10,365 nt of DNA from an uncultured Nitrospina sp. (GTDB lineage: Bacteria; Nitrospinota; Nitrospinia; Nitrospinales; VA-1): the NCBI GenBank assembly GCA_913044145.1, contig CAJWOD010000033.1:1-10365 (forward strand). The letters run 5' to 3'. Shown here piece by piece: positions 1-6,305 of this stretch (its first letter is position 1; every line of letters begins with the position of its first letter). Below the pieces are notes generated by a model. The model ran no database searches and was not told where the DNA came from. It was given only the letters and a program-made list of their open reading frames with translations. Both the position numbers and the translations under genes were made by a program.

Positions 1-195
1 AGTCAGATAATTTTTCTAAGTAGAGGCTAACAGAGAGGGAACAGAAATTCAATCAAGCTTCTATCTTGTTTTTTATATTAATAAACGTCACCCTGAGGTT
101 GGAAAAGATATCTACTCCGTTTTTTAAGTTTTACATATTTTATAAGGTGTATCTCATGTTTAATTCAAAACCTATGTAGATTTGAATGAATCCAG
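1..195. other. Left-edge stretch with no recognisable gene
   Basis: All three plus-strand frames meet a stop codon within the first 30 bases, and I recognise no coding sequence, RNA gene or repeat. It is the region downstream of the minus-strand epimerase gene. A 7-bp inverted repeat (ATTCAAA at 163-169, TTTGAAT at 181-187, 11-nt loop) lies just past that gene's stop, but no T-run follows it in the direction of transcription, so I do not call it an intrinsic terminator. Confidence 0.6.
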
Positions 196-1548
196 TTATA
201 CCTTTGGATGAAATAATTCTGCTACAACTTTTCGTCTATGAAGAAATATTTTTTCTAATTCTTTCCGCACAAACCAATGAGCAATTATATCTCCGGGAAT
301 CCAACCTGGCAGTTTATAAAAGACTCTATCTCTAATAATCGTGCCCCCGTCTTTTTCAAAAAACTCATGAATATGATGCCAGAATTTATAGGGTCCTCGC
401 GTTTGCATGTCGGCAAAACGAATTTCATGGATACATTCCGTTATTTTGGATTGCCAGCGAACGGGTATTCCTCTTATTTTTAGCCTATAATCAAGAAGGG
501 TCCCTTCTTTAATAGGGGTCGACGTGACCTTGAGTATTTTAAATTTCAAAAATTCCGGGGTCAAAGCCTCTAAATTTTGCGGATCAGTAAAAAATCTGAA
601 TACTGTATCAAGAGATTGTGGAACCCATTGTTCAATTAATAAAGTGTGCCCAGTTTGACTCCCGATATTTTTAAGAGCGCCTTTTATTTGGGGATAGATA
701 AATTTATAGTTTAAATTTTTTACCAATTCGCAAGAAACTTTTTGACTAGCAATGATTATCTGGGACATCTCTCCAAACAAAATTTTCAGCACCCAGGTTG
801 GAACAGGTAAAATGGCAGGTCGTCTAAGAATTTTTGCTAATGTAAATGTGAAATCCCGATTGGTTACAGGATTTGGGCTAACAGCATTTATAGGACCTTC
901 ATAGGAGATGTCGTCGATCGCCTCAACTATAAGGCCAGCAAGATCGCGCACATGAATCCAACTTATCCATTGGTTCCCATCGCCGATGTTCCCTCCTAAA
1001 CCGATTTTAAACAAGGGTAAAAATTTTTCCATAGCACCGCCATCAAACCCCAATACCATCCCTATTCTAAAAACGACTGCACGTATATTTAAATCCTTAA
1101 CCTTGAATGTTTCTTCTTCCCAGTCTTTGCAAACCTTAGCCAGAAATCCTTGCCCACTTGGTGATGATTCATTAGGAACAATTGAGTTTTCATAAATACC
1201 TATAGCGGATGCGGAAATCCAAGTTTTTATTGGATTGGTATTTTTTCGAAAGAATTCTACAAGATTTCGGGTCGATACAACTCTTGAGTCATAGATAGTT
1301 TGCTTCTTTTTTTTTGTCCAAAACCCGCTTGCAACGTTTTCTCCGCATAGGTTGATAACAACTTCAATTCCTTCCTCGTTGCGCAGGAAACCTTTTTCCC
1401 ATTCAATAATTTTACAGGCGACAGGCAAACGAACTTTAGCGGTTTCGGCATCACGAGTAAGGACAATTATTTTGTGGCCTTTTTCAACCAACAAAGGAAG
1501 TAGCGTTTTCCCTACAAAACCGGTAGCCCCAACAACCAATATCTTCAT
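196..1548 (-). CDS. TIGR01777-type NAD(P)-binding epimerase fused to a C-terminal SRPBCC domain
   Basis: This 450-residue protein is a fusion. Residues 1-290 are an atypical SDR of the TIGR01777 (SDR39U1/YfcH-like) family. The dinucleotide-binding motif GATGFVG is at 7-13, the SASAIGIYE segment with the likely active-site Tyr is at 112-120, and the usual C-terminal DUF1731-like stretch (LRRPAILPVPTWVLKILFGE) is at about 241-260. Residues about 300-445 are an SRPBCC (START/polyketide-cyclase-like) ligand-binding domain, recognisable by FFTDPQNLEALTPEFLKF and RGPYKFWHHIHEF. This fusion is known in the family; the reaction and ligand are not. It has no signal peptide and should be cytoplasmic. 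The ATG start at 1548 places the Rossmann motif at the usual distance from the N-terminus; only a weak AAAGAAA-like ribosome binding site precedes it. It is divergent from the CDGSH gene. A run of nine T (1307-1315) encodes the lysines near residue 80 and leaves the frame intact. Confidence 0.94.
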   Translation of the reverse strand: MKILVVGATGFVGKTLLPLLVEKGHKIIVLTRDAETAKVRLPVACKIIEWEKGFLRNEEGIEVVINLCGENVASGFWTKKKKQTIYDSRVVSTRNLVEFFRKNTNPIKTWISASAIGIYENSIVPNESSPSGQGFLAKVCKDWEEETFKVKDLNIRAVVFRIGMVLGFDGGAMEKFLPLFKIGLGGNIGDGNQWISWIHVRDLAGLIVEAIDDISYEGPINAVSPNPVTNRDFTFTLAKILRRPAILPVPTWVLKILFGEMSQIIIASQKVSCELVKNLNYKFIYPQIKGALKNIGSQTGHTLLIEQWVPQSLDTVFRFFTDPQNLEALTPEFLKFKILKVTSTPIKEGTLLDYRLKIRGIPVRWQSKITECIHEIRFADMQTRGPYKFWHHIHEFFEKDGGTIIRDRVFYKLPGWIPGDIIAHWFVRKELEKIFLHRRKVVAELFHPKV

Positions 1549-1586
1549 GTTTTTTCTTTACTTAGGAGGATTAATATGACCTATTG

Positions 1587-1601
1587 TAATTTTTAAAATT
1601 A
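1587..1601. repeat. 15-bp near-perfect palindrome between divergent genes
   Basis: TAATTTT and AAAATTA are exact inverted repeats around one central base. The dyad lies directly upstream of the TTGACA hexamer that may drive the CDGSH gene and over the region where a minus-strand promoter for the epimerase would lie. It could be an operator, but AT-rich palindromes of this size also arise by chance. Confidence 0.35.
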
Positions 1602-1629
1602 TTGACATGTTAAAAATAGTCTGTACCTT
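1602..1629 (+). promoter_or_regulatory. Candidate sigma-70 promoter for the CDGSH gene
   Basis: A consensus TTGACA -35 hexamer (1602-1607) is followed after 16 bp by TACCTT (1624-1629), a poor match to TATAAT. The gene starts 34 bp further on. Immediately adjacent, TGTTAA at 1608-1613 reads TTAACA on the minus strand, so a divergent promoter for the epimerase may abut it head to head. The -35 is strong but the -10 is weak, so the call is tentative. Confidence 0.4.
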
Positions 1630-1650
1630 GCTTTTCTTATTAACTTTATT

Positions 1651-1656
1651 AAGGAA
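1651..1656 (+). promoter_or_regulatory. Ribosome binding site of the CDGSH gene
   Basis: AAGGAA ends 6 nt before the ATG at 1663. This is a well-placed Shine-Dalgarno sequence and supports that start. Confidence 0.75.
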
Positions 1657-1662
1657 ATTTTA

Positions 1663-1893
1663 ATGGCATACGAAAATTCTCCAATAATTATCGATGAAAC
1701 TCCAGGGATAAAAAATTATTGTACTTGTGGTGAATCTAACAATAAACCTTATTGCGATGGGTCCCACAGCTCAAAGGCAACCGGGAAAACTCCAAAAGAA
1801 CTCATAGTGGACGAGGCAAGACGGTTTGCAATATGTGATTGCGGAAAAACAGAGAATTCCCCTATGTGTGATGGGACTCATTCCAAAGCCTAA
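1663..1893 (+). CDS. Small protein with two CDGSH iron-sulfur motifs
   Basis: This 76-residue protein is almost entirely two tandem CDGSH-type zinc-finger-like motifs. The first has Cys20, Cys22, Cys31 and His35 (C-T-C ... CDGSH). The second has Cys58, Cys60, Cys69 and His73 (C-D-C ... CDGTH). In this family each three-Cys, one-His set binds a redox-active [2Fe-2S] cluster, so one polypeptide should carry two clusters, as in the tandem-motif bacterial and mitochondrial Miner2-type proteins. It has no signal peptide or membrane segment and is probably a soluble cytoplasmic electron-transfer or redox/iron-homeostasis protein; its partner is unknown. The ATG start is supported by AAGGAA 6 nt upstream. 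It is transcribed away from the epimerase gene and ends only 15 bp from the stop of the convergent WaaG-like gene, so it is probably monocistronic. Confidence 0.96.
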   Translation: MAYENSPIIIDETPGIKNYCTCGESNNKPYCDGSHSSKATGKTPKELIVDEARRFAICDCGKTENSPMCDGTHSKA

Positions 1894-1908
1894 ATCAAAA
1901 CCCAAAGG

Positions 1909-3033
1909 TTAAATCATAGTTTTATAAATCTCTACCATTTCCCGGCTGTTCCTTTCCAGGGGAAATTGTTCGGCAAGTTCTCTTGCTTTTCTTCCCATAC
2001 TTTCTCTAGTTGACAAATCGAAAAGGTAATTTATTTTTTCTGCAATTTCCTGGGGATTGTATGGGTCTCCAACGACCAAGCCATTTTTTTTTGAATCAAT
2101 TATGTTTGCCGCTCCGCAATATTTCGTGGTGATTACTGGCAAACCGGTTGCCAAAGCTTCAAGATTCGCATTACCAAATGGTTCATAAATTGAAGGGAGT
2201 ATAAACAGATCTGCAGCCGCATAAAATTTCTCTATTTTAGGGTCAGGTTCTTTAGTAATTATACGATTTCTTTTATTAGCTGGCGCATACCGCATGAACT
2301 TTTCAAAATTCCCTTTTCCCATTAAAAGTAGGCGCCAGTTTTCTTTCGCTAAATATTCGGTTGACTTAAGCAGAAATTCAAGTCCTTTCCTTTCAAACCC
2401 AGAACCCACGAACAATATCAAAACCGAATTTTCCGGAATTCCTAGTTGGTTCCTAATTGATTTACGATAAATATTTTTATTACCAGGGTGATAACGATCA
2501 AGATCGACGCCGTTATAAACAACAGAAATTTTTTCAGGCGGACATTTATAATTTTCTAGAATATCCTCTTTTACCATTTGAGAAATGGCAATTATTTTTT
2601 TACATTGGCCTGATTCGAAAATATTTTTTTCTAACATTAAAATAAGCTGGTGAAAAGGATTTATAAAAAGGAAAAATTTCTTGATTGGAGAAATTTTTTT
2701 TCCTCTTTGATGTAACCATTTTATATGGCACCCATCACCCGCTCGATAAATATCTTGACCCCAGGTTTTTTCATGACTTTGAATAATGTCGAAATGTTGC
2801 TCCCGGATTTTTCTGGAAACCCTGATAGAAAAAGACAAGGTCCTAAAAAAGGCATTCAGACCCAGAACCCCTACAAAATGGTGATTGATTTTACTGTGGT
2901 GAGAAGGAGTCCAACTATTTGAAAAAATATGAACTTCATGTCCGGATTCAGCAAGTTGATGGATAAATCCATCTGCAAATTGTTCAGCACCTCCATAAAG
3001 AACAAACTTTTGTCGAATAATAGCAATTTTCAT
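1909..3033 (-). CDS. WaaG-like family 4 glycosyltransferase
   Basis: This is a GT-B fold retaining glycosyltransferase of 374 residues, a normal length for GT4. The N-terminal acceptor domain shows the GGAE loop at 14-17 and the segment QDIYRAGDGCHIKWL (93-107), which is characteristic of WaaG/RfaG-type LPS core glucosyltransferases. The C-terminal donor domain starts near 200 and carries FERKG (213-217), the usual basic donor-phosphate site, and the E-x7-E motif at Glu284 and Glu292 within YEPFGNANLEALATGLPVI. It has no signal peptide and should act on the cytoplasmic face of the inner membrane on a nucleotide-sugar donor. Transfer of a hexose to an LPS inner-core heptose is the best analogy, but donor and acceptor are inferred. 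The start is an ATG. It lies 177 bp downstream of the methyltransferase gene on the same strand, so it may be the last gene of the operon or have its own promoter. Confidence 0.94.
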   Translation of the reverse strand: MKIAIIRQKFVLYGGAEQFADGFIHQLAESGHEVHIFSNSWTPSHHSKINHHFVGVLGLNAFFRTLSFSIRVSRKIREQHFDIIQSHEKTWGQDIYRAGDGCHIKWLHQRGKKISPIKKFFLFINPFHQLILMLEKNIFESGQCKKIIAISQMVKEDILENYKCPPEKISVVYNGVDLDRYHPGNKNIYRKSIRNQLGIPENSVLILFVGSGFERKGLEFLLKSTEYLAKENWRLLLMGKGNFEKFMRYAPANKRNRIITKEPDPKIEKFYAAADLFILPSIYEPFGNANLEALATGLPVITTKYCGAANIIDSKKNGLVVGDPYNPQEIAEKINYLFDLSTRESMGRKARELAEQFPLERNSREMVEIYKTMI

Positions 3034-3064
3034 ATCATCCGCTTGAAAAATATCCTAAATACAA

Positions 3065-3139
3065 TTAATCGGTCAGTGCTTCTTTATAAATAGAGATGGC
3101 TTTACTTATAACTGAGTGGATGCCTAATTTATTTTCCAT
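3065..3139 (-). CDS. Possible 24-codon micro-ORF between methyltransferase and WaaG-like gene
   Basis: An ATG at 3139 is preceded, 9 nt upstream on the minus strand, by AAGGA. The frame encodes 24 residues that end in SKAISIYKEALTD before a TAA at 3065. I do not recognise it as a known small protein. The end resembles the closing helix of many GT4 glycosyltransferases (an x-IYKEAL pattern), so it could be a remnant of a lost glycosyltransferase gene. It could equally be a chance reading frame or a short leader ahead of the WaaG-like gene, whose ATG is 31 bp further on. No homology search was possible. Confidence 0.22.
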   Translation of the reverse strand: MENKLGIHSVISKAISIYKEALTD

Positions 3140-3149
3140 CGTTATAAGT
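3104..3149. repeat. 9-bp inverted repeat in the 177-bp intergenic gap
   Basis: ACTTATAAC (3104-3112) and GTTATAAGT (3141-3149) are exact inverted copies separated by 28 bp. They straddle the start of the micro-ORF upstream of the WaaG-like gene. No T-run follows, so it does not look like an intrinsic terminator. It may be a weak hairpin or regulator site, or chance in AT-rich DNA. Confidence 0.25.
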
Positions 3150-3210
3150 CCTTAACGGGTTATTAATGTTTTTAGAATCATCCATTATCGTAGGGTGCCA
3201 TTTAAAGAAA

Positions 3211-3897
3211 TTACTTTTTTTTACATCTCCAAACAAGATCTCTTCCAAACCAAGCGATTGAAAAAAAAGCTGACTTCCCGCGGCTACTAGTCAATTCTTC
3301 TACAACAAATTCTTTTTCAAGATATTGCCTTAATAACATTACATTGTAAGCTCGCAAATGAGTTTGATCGTAATCGATTAAACGTCCTTTTAATACACGT
3401 AATCTGTTTTTCAGATGATAAGAGTTCGGAACAGAGCCGATAAATAGCCCCTTGGGCTTTAATATACGTGATACTTCGGAAATAGTAATTTCTGGATATG
3501 GAAGGTGCTCTATCACTTCTCCTGCTATGACAACATCAAACGATGATGTCGGCAACGGTATTTGAAGGCTGAAATCTGCCCAGATTGTTTTAATATTTAA
3601 ATTATTTTTACAAGCCTCTAAAGCAAGTTTATCAATATCTAAACCCGTTACTTCATTTTGTTCAATGAAATGACGAGTTAATATTCCGTCACGACAACCC
3701 ATATCCAGAACCTTTTTATTTTTTCCCATCCATTTCTTGAACAACTGTGAACGTTTTTCTTCTGATATCGACTGATTTCTACGGTTTCCACCGAGGTGGT
3801 GTTTGGAATAAAAATCGGAAAGAATTCGAATGTCCCGTTCAGATTTTTCTAATTCCTCTTCAGGCCTTGGAGGTCGGGCTTTTTTTTCCTCTTCCAC
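3211..3897 (-). CDS. Class I SAM-dependent methyltransferase in the glycan cluster
   Basis: This is a Rossmann-fold methyltransferase of the Methyltransf_11/23 type, about 228 residues. Counting from the GTG, motif I (VLDMGCRDG) is at about 63-71 and the acidic SAM-ribose loop (GLDID) at about 86-90. Then follow motifs II/III, SFDVVIAGEVIEHL (about 119-132) and the LKPKGLFIGSVPN strand-loop (about 146-158), and a DQTHLR segment near 177-182 that is typical of enzymes acting on sugars or lipids in polysaccharide loci. A charged, Lys/Glu-rich stretch of about 50 residues precedes the catalytic domain. It has no membrane segment. The frame also opens at a TTG (3903), but GAGAG at 3906-3910 sits 8 nt from the GTG at 3897 and only 2 nt from the TTG, so I prefer GTG. 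It starts about 13 bp after the GT9 gene stop, indicating an operon. The substrate, a sugar or lipid-linked glycan intermediate, is inferred only from its neighbours. Confidence 0.92.
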   Translation of the reverse strand: MEEEKKARPPRPEEELEKSERDIRILSDFYSKHHLGGNRRNQSISEEKRSQLFKKWMGKNKKVLDMGCRDGILTRHFIEQNEVTGLDIDKLALEACKNNLNIKTIWADFSLQIPLPTSSFDVVIAGEVIEHLPYPEITISEVSRILKPKGLFIGSVPNSYHLKNRLRVLKGRLIDYDQTHLRAYNVMLLRQYLEKEFVVEELTSSRGKSAFFSIAWFGRDLVWRCKKK

Positions 3898-3905
3898 AAT
3901 CAATA

Positions 3906-3910
3906 CTCTC
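3906..3910 (-). promoter_or_regulatory. Ribosome binding site that decides the methyltransferase start
   Basis: GAGAG on the minus strand directly follows the stop codon of the upstream GT9 gene. Its spacing is 8 nt to the GTG at 3897 and 2 nt to the TTG at 3903, which favours the GTG. Confidence 0.5.
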
Positions 3911-4969
3911 TTATTTGTCTGAAAATTCAGGGCAAAGCTTCTTTATACTGTCAACTACATCCTGAGCAGAAATTAATTCTTTGCACTCGGGCTTACCATT
4001 CCAGCAAACCTGTTTCATTGTTTTAGAATTACAAGGCCAGCAATCAATATATTTATGCATTACTGAACTTGTTTCTCCGATAGGTTTCCAAATTCTATAA
4101 TCTGTTAATCCAAATAATGCTGTTAAAGGCACACCGATCGCAGAAGCAGCATGCATATAGCCTCCATTATGACACACTACAAACTTTGCAGTAGCAGTGA
4201 TCCCCAGGAGCACAGATAGTTCTGTGGAAACAAAAGTATAAGGAACTTCTTTTGCCAAGCATTGAGTCAATCTTTCTACTTGATCAGACTGTCCTGGTCC
4301 ACAGGTCAAAATAATGCCCAAATTGAAGCGAATAAAAAAATATTCTGCAATTTTAGCAAATTTTTCAAATTGCCATTGATCGTATTTTCGAGCCCCCGGG
4401 TGGATAATGCAATACGGTTTTTTTGGGTCATAATTTTTAGATATTAATAATTCGTTTGCCCTTTTCAGCCACGCATCACTAACATGAATAATGGGTTTGG
4501 GGTTTTTAATGGGAATTCCCAATTTACTTATCAACGCTACCTGATAGTCTATTGGTAATTTCGGGTTTAAATCAGAAAAATTTATTTTCGTATTGTATAG
4601 AAACGAACGTTTCGCAAATATATTACCAATCTTGAATCTTGCCCTGGAGAGGAAACACATAATAGCACCGCGAGTTCCCTCATGCATATCAATCGCAACA
4701 TCGTACTGTTTTACTATCAACTTTAAATAAAATTTAGCCTGTTTTAGAAAAGAACTTTTTTCAAAACAGAGAACTTCATCTACATCTGGATGGTTATTAA
4801 CAATATCAAAAGATGCCGACTCTACCAGAACGGTGAGCTTAGCATTTGGGAGATGCCTTTTTATGGGCGTATATACTGCAGTATTATAGACAACATCTCC
4901 AATAGATCTAAGTTTTATCAAAAGTATCTTTGCATCTGGTTTAATGTGGTCTTTAATATGGAATTCCAA
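3911..4969 (-). CDS. GT9 heptosyltransferase-like glycosyltransferase
   Basis: This protein of 352 residues is a GT-B enzyme of family 9 (ADP-heptose:LPS heptosyltransferase, WaaC/WaaF/WaaQ type). The N-terminal signature KILLIKLRSIGDVVYNTAVY (14-33) includes the conserved Gly24-Asp25 turn. The donor domain shows HPGAR (190-194) and the motif HNGGYMHAASAIG (267-279), then ALFGLTDYRIWKP (284-296). At residue 268 most members have Asp (in WaaC this Asp contacts the donor), but here it is Asn. A four-Cys set (310, 313, 322, 329) near the C-terminus is a common feature of heptosyltransferase II-like proteins. The expected role is transfer of heptose or another sugar to the LPS inner core on the cytoplasmic side. 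The start is a TTG at 4969, supported by AAGGGA 7 nt upstream; there is no ATG before the signature motif. It follows the upstream GT4 gene by 18 bp, so the two are probably cotranscribed. Confidence 0.94.
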   Translation of the reverse strand: MEFHIKDHIKPDAKILLIKLRSIGDVVYNTAVYTPIKRHLPNAKLTVLVESASFDIVNNHPDVDEVLCFEKSSFLKQAKFYLKLIVKQYDVAIDMHEGTRGAIMCFLSRARFKIGNIFAKRSFLYNTKINFSDLNPKLPIDYQVALISKLGIPIKNPKPIIHVSDAWLKRANELLISKNYDPKKPYCIIHPGARKYDQWQFEKFAKIAEYFFIRFNLGIILTCGPGQSDQVERLTQCLAKEVPYTFVSTELSVLLGITATAKFVVCHNGGYMHAASAIGVPLTALFGLTDYRIWKPIGETSSVMHKYIDCWPCNSKTMKQVCWNGKPECKELISAQDVVDSIKKLCPEFSDK

Positions 4970-4976
4970 AACCCAG

Positions 4977-4982
4977 TCCCTT
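4977..4982 (-). promoter_or_regulatory. Ribosome binding site supporting the TTG start of the GT9 gene
   Basis: AAGGGA on the minus strand ends 7 nt before the TTG at 4969. Stop codons lie just upstream in the same frame, so this site together with the TTG is the only credible start. Confidence 0.7.
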
Positions 4983-4987
4983 AATTA

Positions 4988-6121
4988 TTATTGAGTGGTA
5001 GTTAATTTTTTAATTTGCGATGTGAGTTCTTTCTCTATAACTTTAAGGTCATAAATTTCCTGACAACGTTTTCTAGCATTTTGACCTTTTAGTCGAGCCT
5101 CTTCAGGGTTTTCAAAAATAAATTTTATGGTATTTGCGAGTTGTTCAGAGTTCCCCGGTTCAATGAGATAACCATGTCCACCCAAAACTTCCGGGATATC
5201 TGAAATTGGAGTTGTAATAATGGGTTTCGCCATAGCCATACCATCAAATAGTTTTGCGGGAATCTGGCCTTTTGTGTCCGTTGTATCTCTCTGTGGAATG
5301 GACAGAATATCAGCAGCAGAAAGATAATCTGGTAATTCATTGAAAGGAATTTTGGGAATAACAATCACCTTATCTTGGTTATTTTTCATATTATCTATAT
5401 ACCGTTGGACCGATAAACCAGCACCAACTAAGACCAACCTGACATCGGGGTCACTAATTTTTTCTATTGCTGCAAATAACTCTTCCGTTCCTTTATGGGG
5501 CCTTGGCGTACCTAAAAACATTACAACACGCTTACCTTTTAGGCCTAGTTTAGTCTTCATACTATCTGTGTCAAAGTTTTCGGGATTAAGTTTGGATGTG
5601 TCGCGGCAATGATAAACTAAAGAACCTGAAAATTTATTTTTAAGAAAACGATTACTAACAATCGTTGAATCCGCATAACCTGTAAAATACTCCATAAGCC
5701 ATGTATATGCTAATCCATTGGGGTTAGAAAAATTAAGGAAGCGCCCGACCTTGCCCCAAAACCCTGTATGATAGAAAAATCCCAACTCCCAGTCATCAAT
5801 ATCCAAAATAACTGGAATATTTGAAATCCACTTTTTTATTAAGGCAATCCCAAAACTTGTAGGTCGAAGCTTACAAGCGATCAATATATCGGCATCAATA
5901 TCTTTGATTATTTTTCGAATAGTTGAAACAAAAAAGGGGTACCTTTTCCAAGGATAAGAACGAATAGGAATATCTATATCTTTCATAGGAAACCAAATTT
6001 CACCAGACTTGGAAGGGCCGATAATTTCTACCTCATATCGTGAAGCAAGAGCCATTGCCAATAGCCCTGCTCTGCCCAGCGAATTATTAGAAAGATCGAA
6101 GCACAAAATACAAATCTTCAC
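4988..6121 (-). CDS. Family 4 glycosyltransferase, first gene of the minus-strand operon
   Basis: This 377-residue GT-B glycosyltransferase has an N-terminal acceptor domain (1 to about 190) containing DIDDWELGFFYH (107-118). Its C-terminal donor domain begins at VVMFLGTPRPHKG (199-211) and continues with LVLVGAG (229-235). The usual E-x7-E catalytic segment is replaced by GQIPAKLFDGMAMAKPII (285-302), a variant found in a recognised GT4 subgroup in which the second Glu is Asp293. There is no signal peptide, so it is probably cytoplasmic and acts on a nucleotide-sugar donor. Donor and acceptor are unknown; an LPS-core or other surface-glycan sugar is likely from the GT9, methyltransferase and WaaG-like genes downstream. 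The start is a GTG at 6121 with only a weak ribosome binding site. It opens the operon and diverges from the ArnT-like gene across 184 bp. Confidence 0.92.
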   Translation of the reverse strand: MKICILCFDLSNNSLGRAGLLAMALASRYEVEIIGPSKSGEIWFPMKDIDIPIRSYPWKRYPFFVSTIRKIIKDIDADILIACKLRPTSFGIALIKKWISNIPVILDIDDWELGFFYHTGFWGKVGRFLNFSNPNGLAYTWLMEYFTGYADSTIVSNRFLKNKFSGSLVYHCRDTSKLNPENFDTDSMKTKLGLKGKRVVMFLGTPRPHKGTEELFAAIEKISDPDVRLVLVGAGLSVQRYIDNMKNNQDKVIVIPKIPFNELPDYLSAADILSIPQRDTTDTKGQIPAKLFDGMAMAKPIITTPISDIPEVLGGHGYLIEPGNSEQLANTIKFIFENPEEARLKGQNARKRCQEIYDLKVIEKELTSQIKKLTTTQ

Positions 6122-6257
6122 AGTTTTTTAAACGCCTGATTGGAGTAATTTGTTTGAATAAGTTTAGGCAATTAGCAGCCCAATTGTAATATTATTTCAG
6201 GATTTTAAGTTCAGGGCAATGAGGACCTAATAATTAAAGTAAAAATAAAATTAAGTG

Positions 6258-6263
6258 TATAAT
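6258..6263 (+). promoter_or_regulatory. TATAAT -10 box upstream of the first ArnT-like gene
   Basis: There is a perfect TATAAT 42 bp before the TTG start at 6306. No clear TTGACA lies 16-18 bp upstream; the region there reads TAAAGT-like. Transcription would begin near 6270 and run into the palindrome at 6284-6299. The surrounding DNA is very AT-rich, so a chance match is possible. Confidence 0.4.
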
Positions 6264-6283
6264 ATAACTTGGTTTCACTACAT

Positions 6284-6299
6284 TTTATCTTAAGATAAA
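6284..6299. repeat. Perfect 16-bp palindrome ahead of the ArnT-like gene
   Basis: TTTATCTTAAGATAAA is its own reverse complement over all 16 bases. It lies about 20 bp after the TATAAT box and 6 bp before the TTG start, so a dimeric repressor bound here, or an RNA hairpin, could affect expression of the plus-strand gene. It is also about 160 bp upstream of the divergent operon. The regulatory role is inferred. Confidence 0.5.
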
Positions 6300-6305
6300 G
6301 TACAT

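Noticed and set aside
163..187. Intrinsic terminator after the epimerase gene
   Set aside because: The 7-bp AT-rich stem is not GC-rich and is not followed by a T-run on the minus strand.
2094..2102. Nine-T run inside the WaaG-like gene (and others at 1307-1315, 2694-2701, 3880-3887) as phase-variation tracts
   Set aside because: A/T runs of 8-9 are expected in AT-rich DNA, encode ordinary Lys codons, and the reading frames are intact; nothing shows they vary.
5340..5612. 90-codon plus-strand open frame
   Set aside because: It is antisense to the GT4 gene and shows no domain motif or ribosome binding site; treated as a shadow of the real coding strand.
1909..6121. A novel defence or toxin-antitoxin system in the minus-strand cluster
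   Set aside because: Every full-length gene there has clear glycosyltransferase or methyltransferase motifs, so a surface-glycan role explains the cluster.
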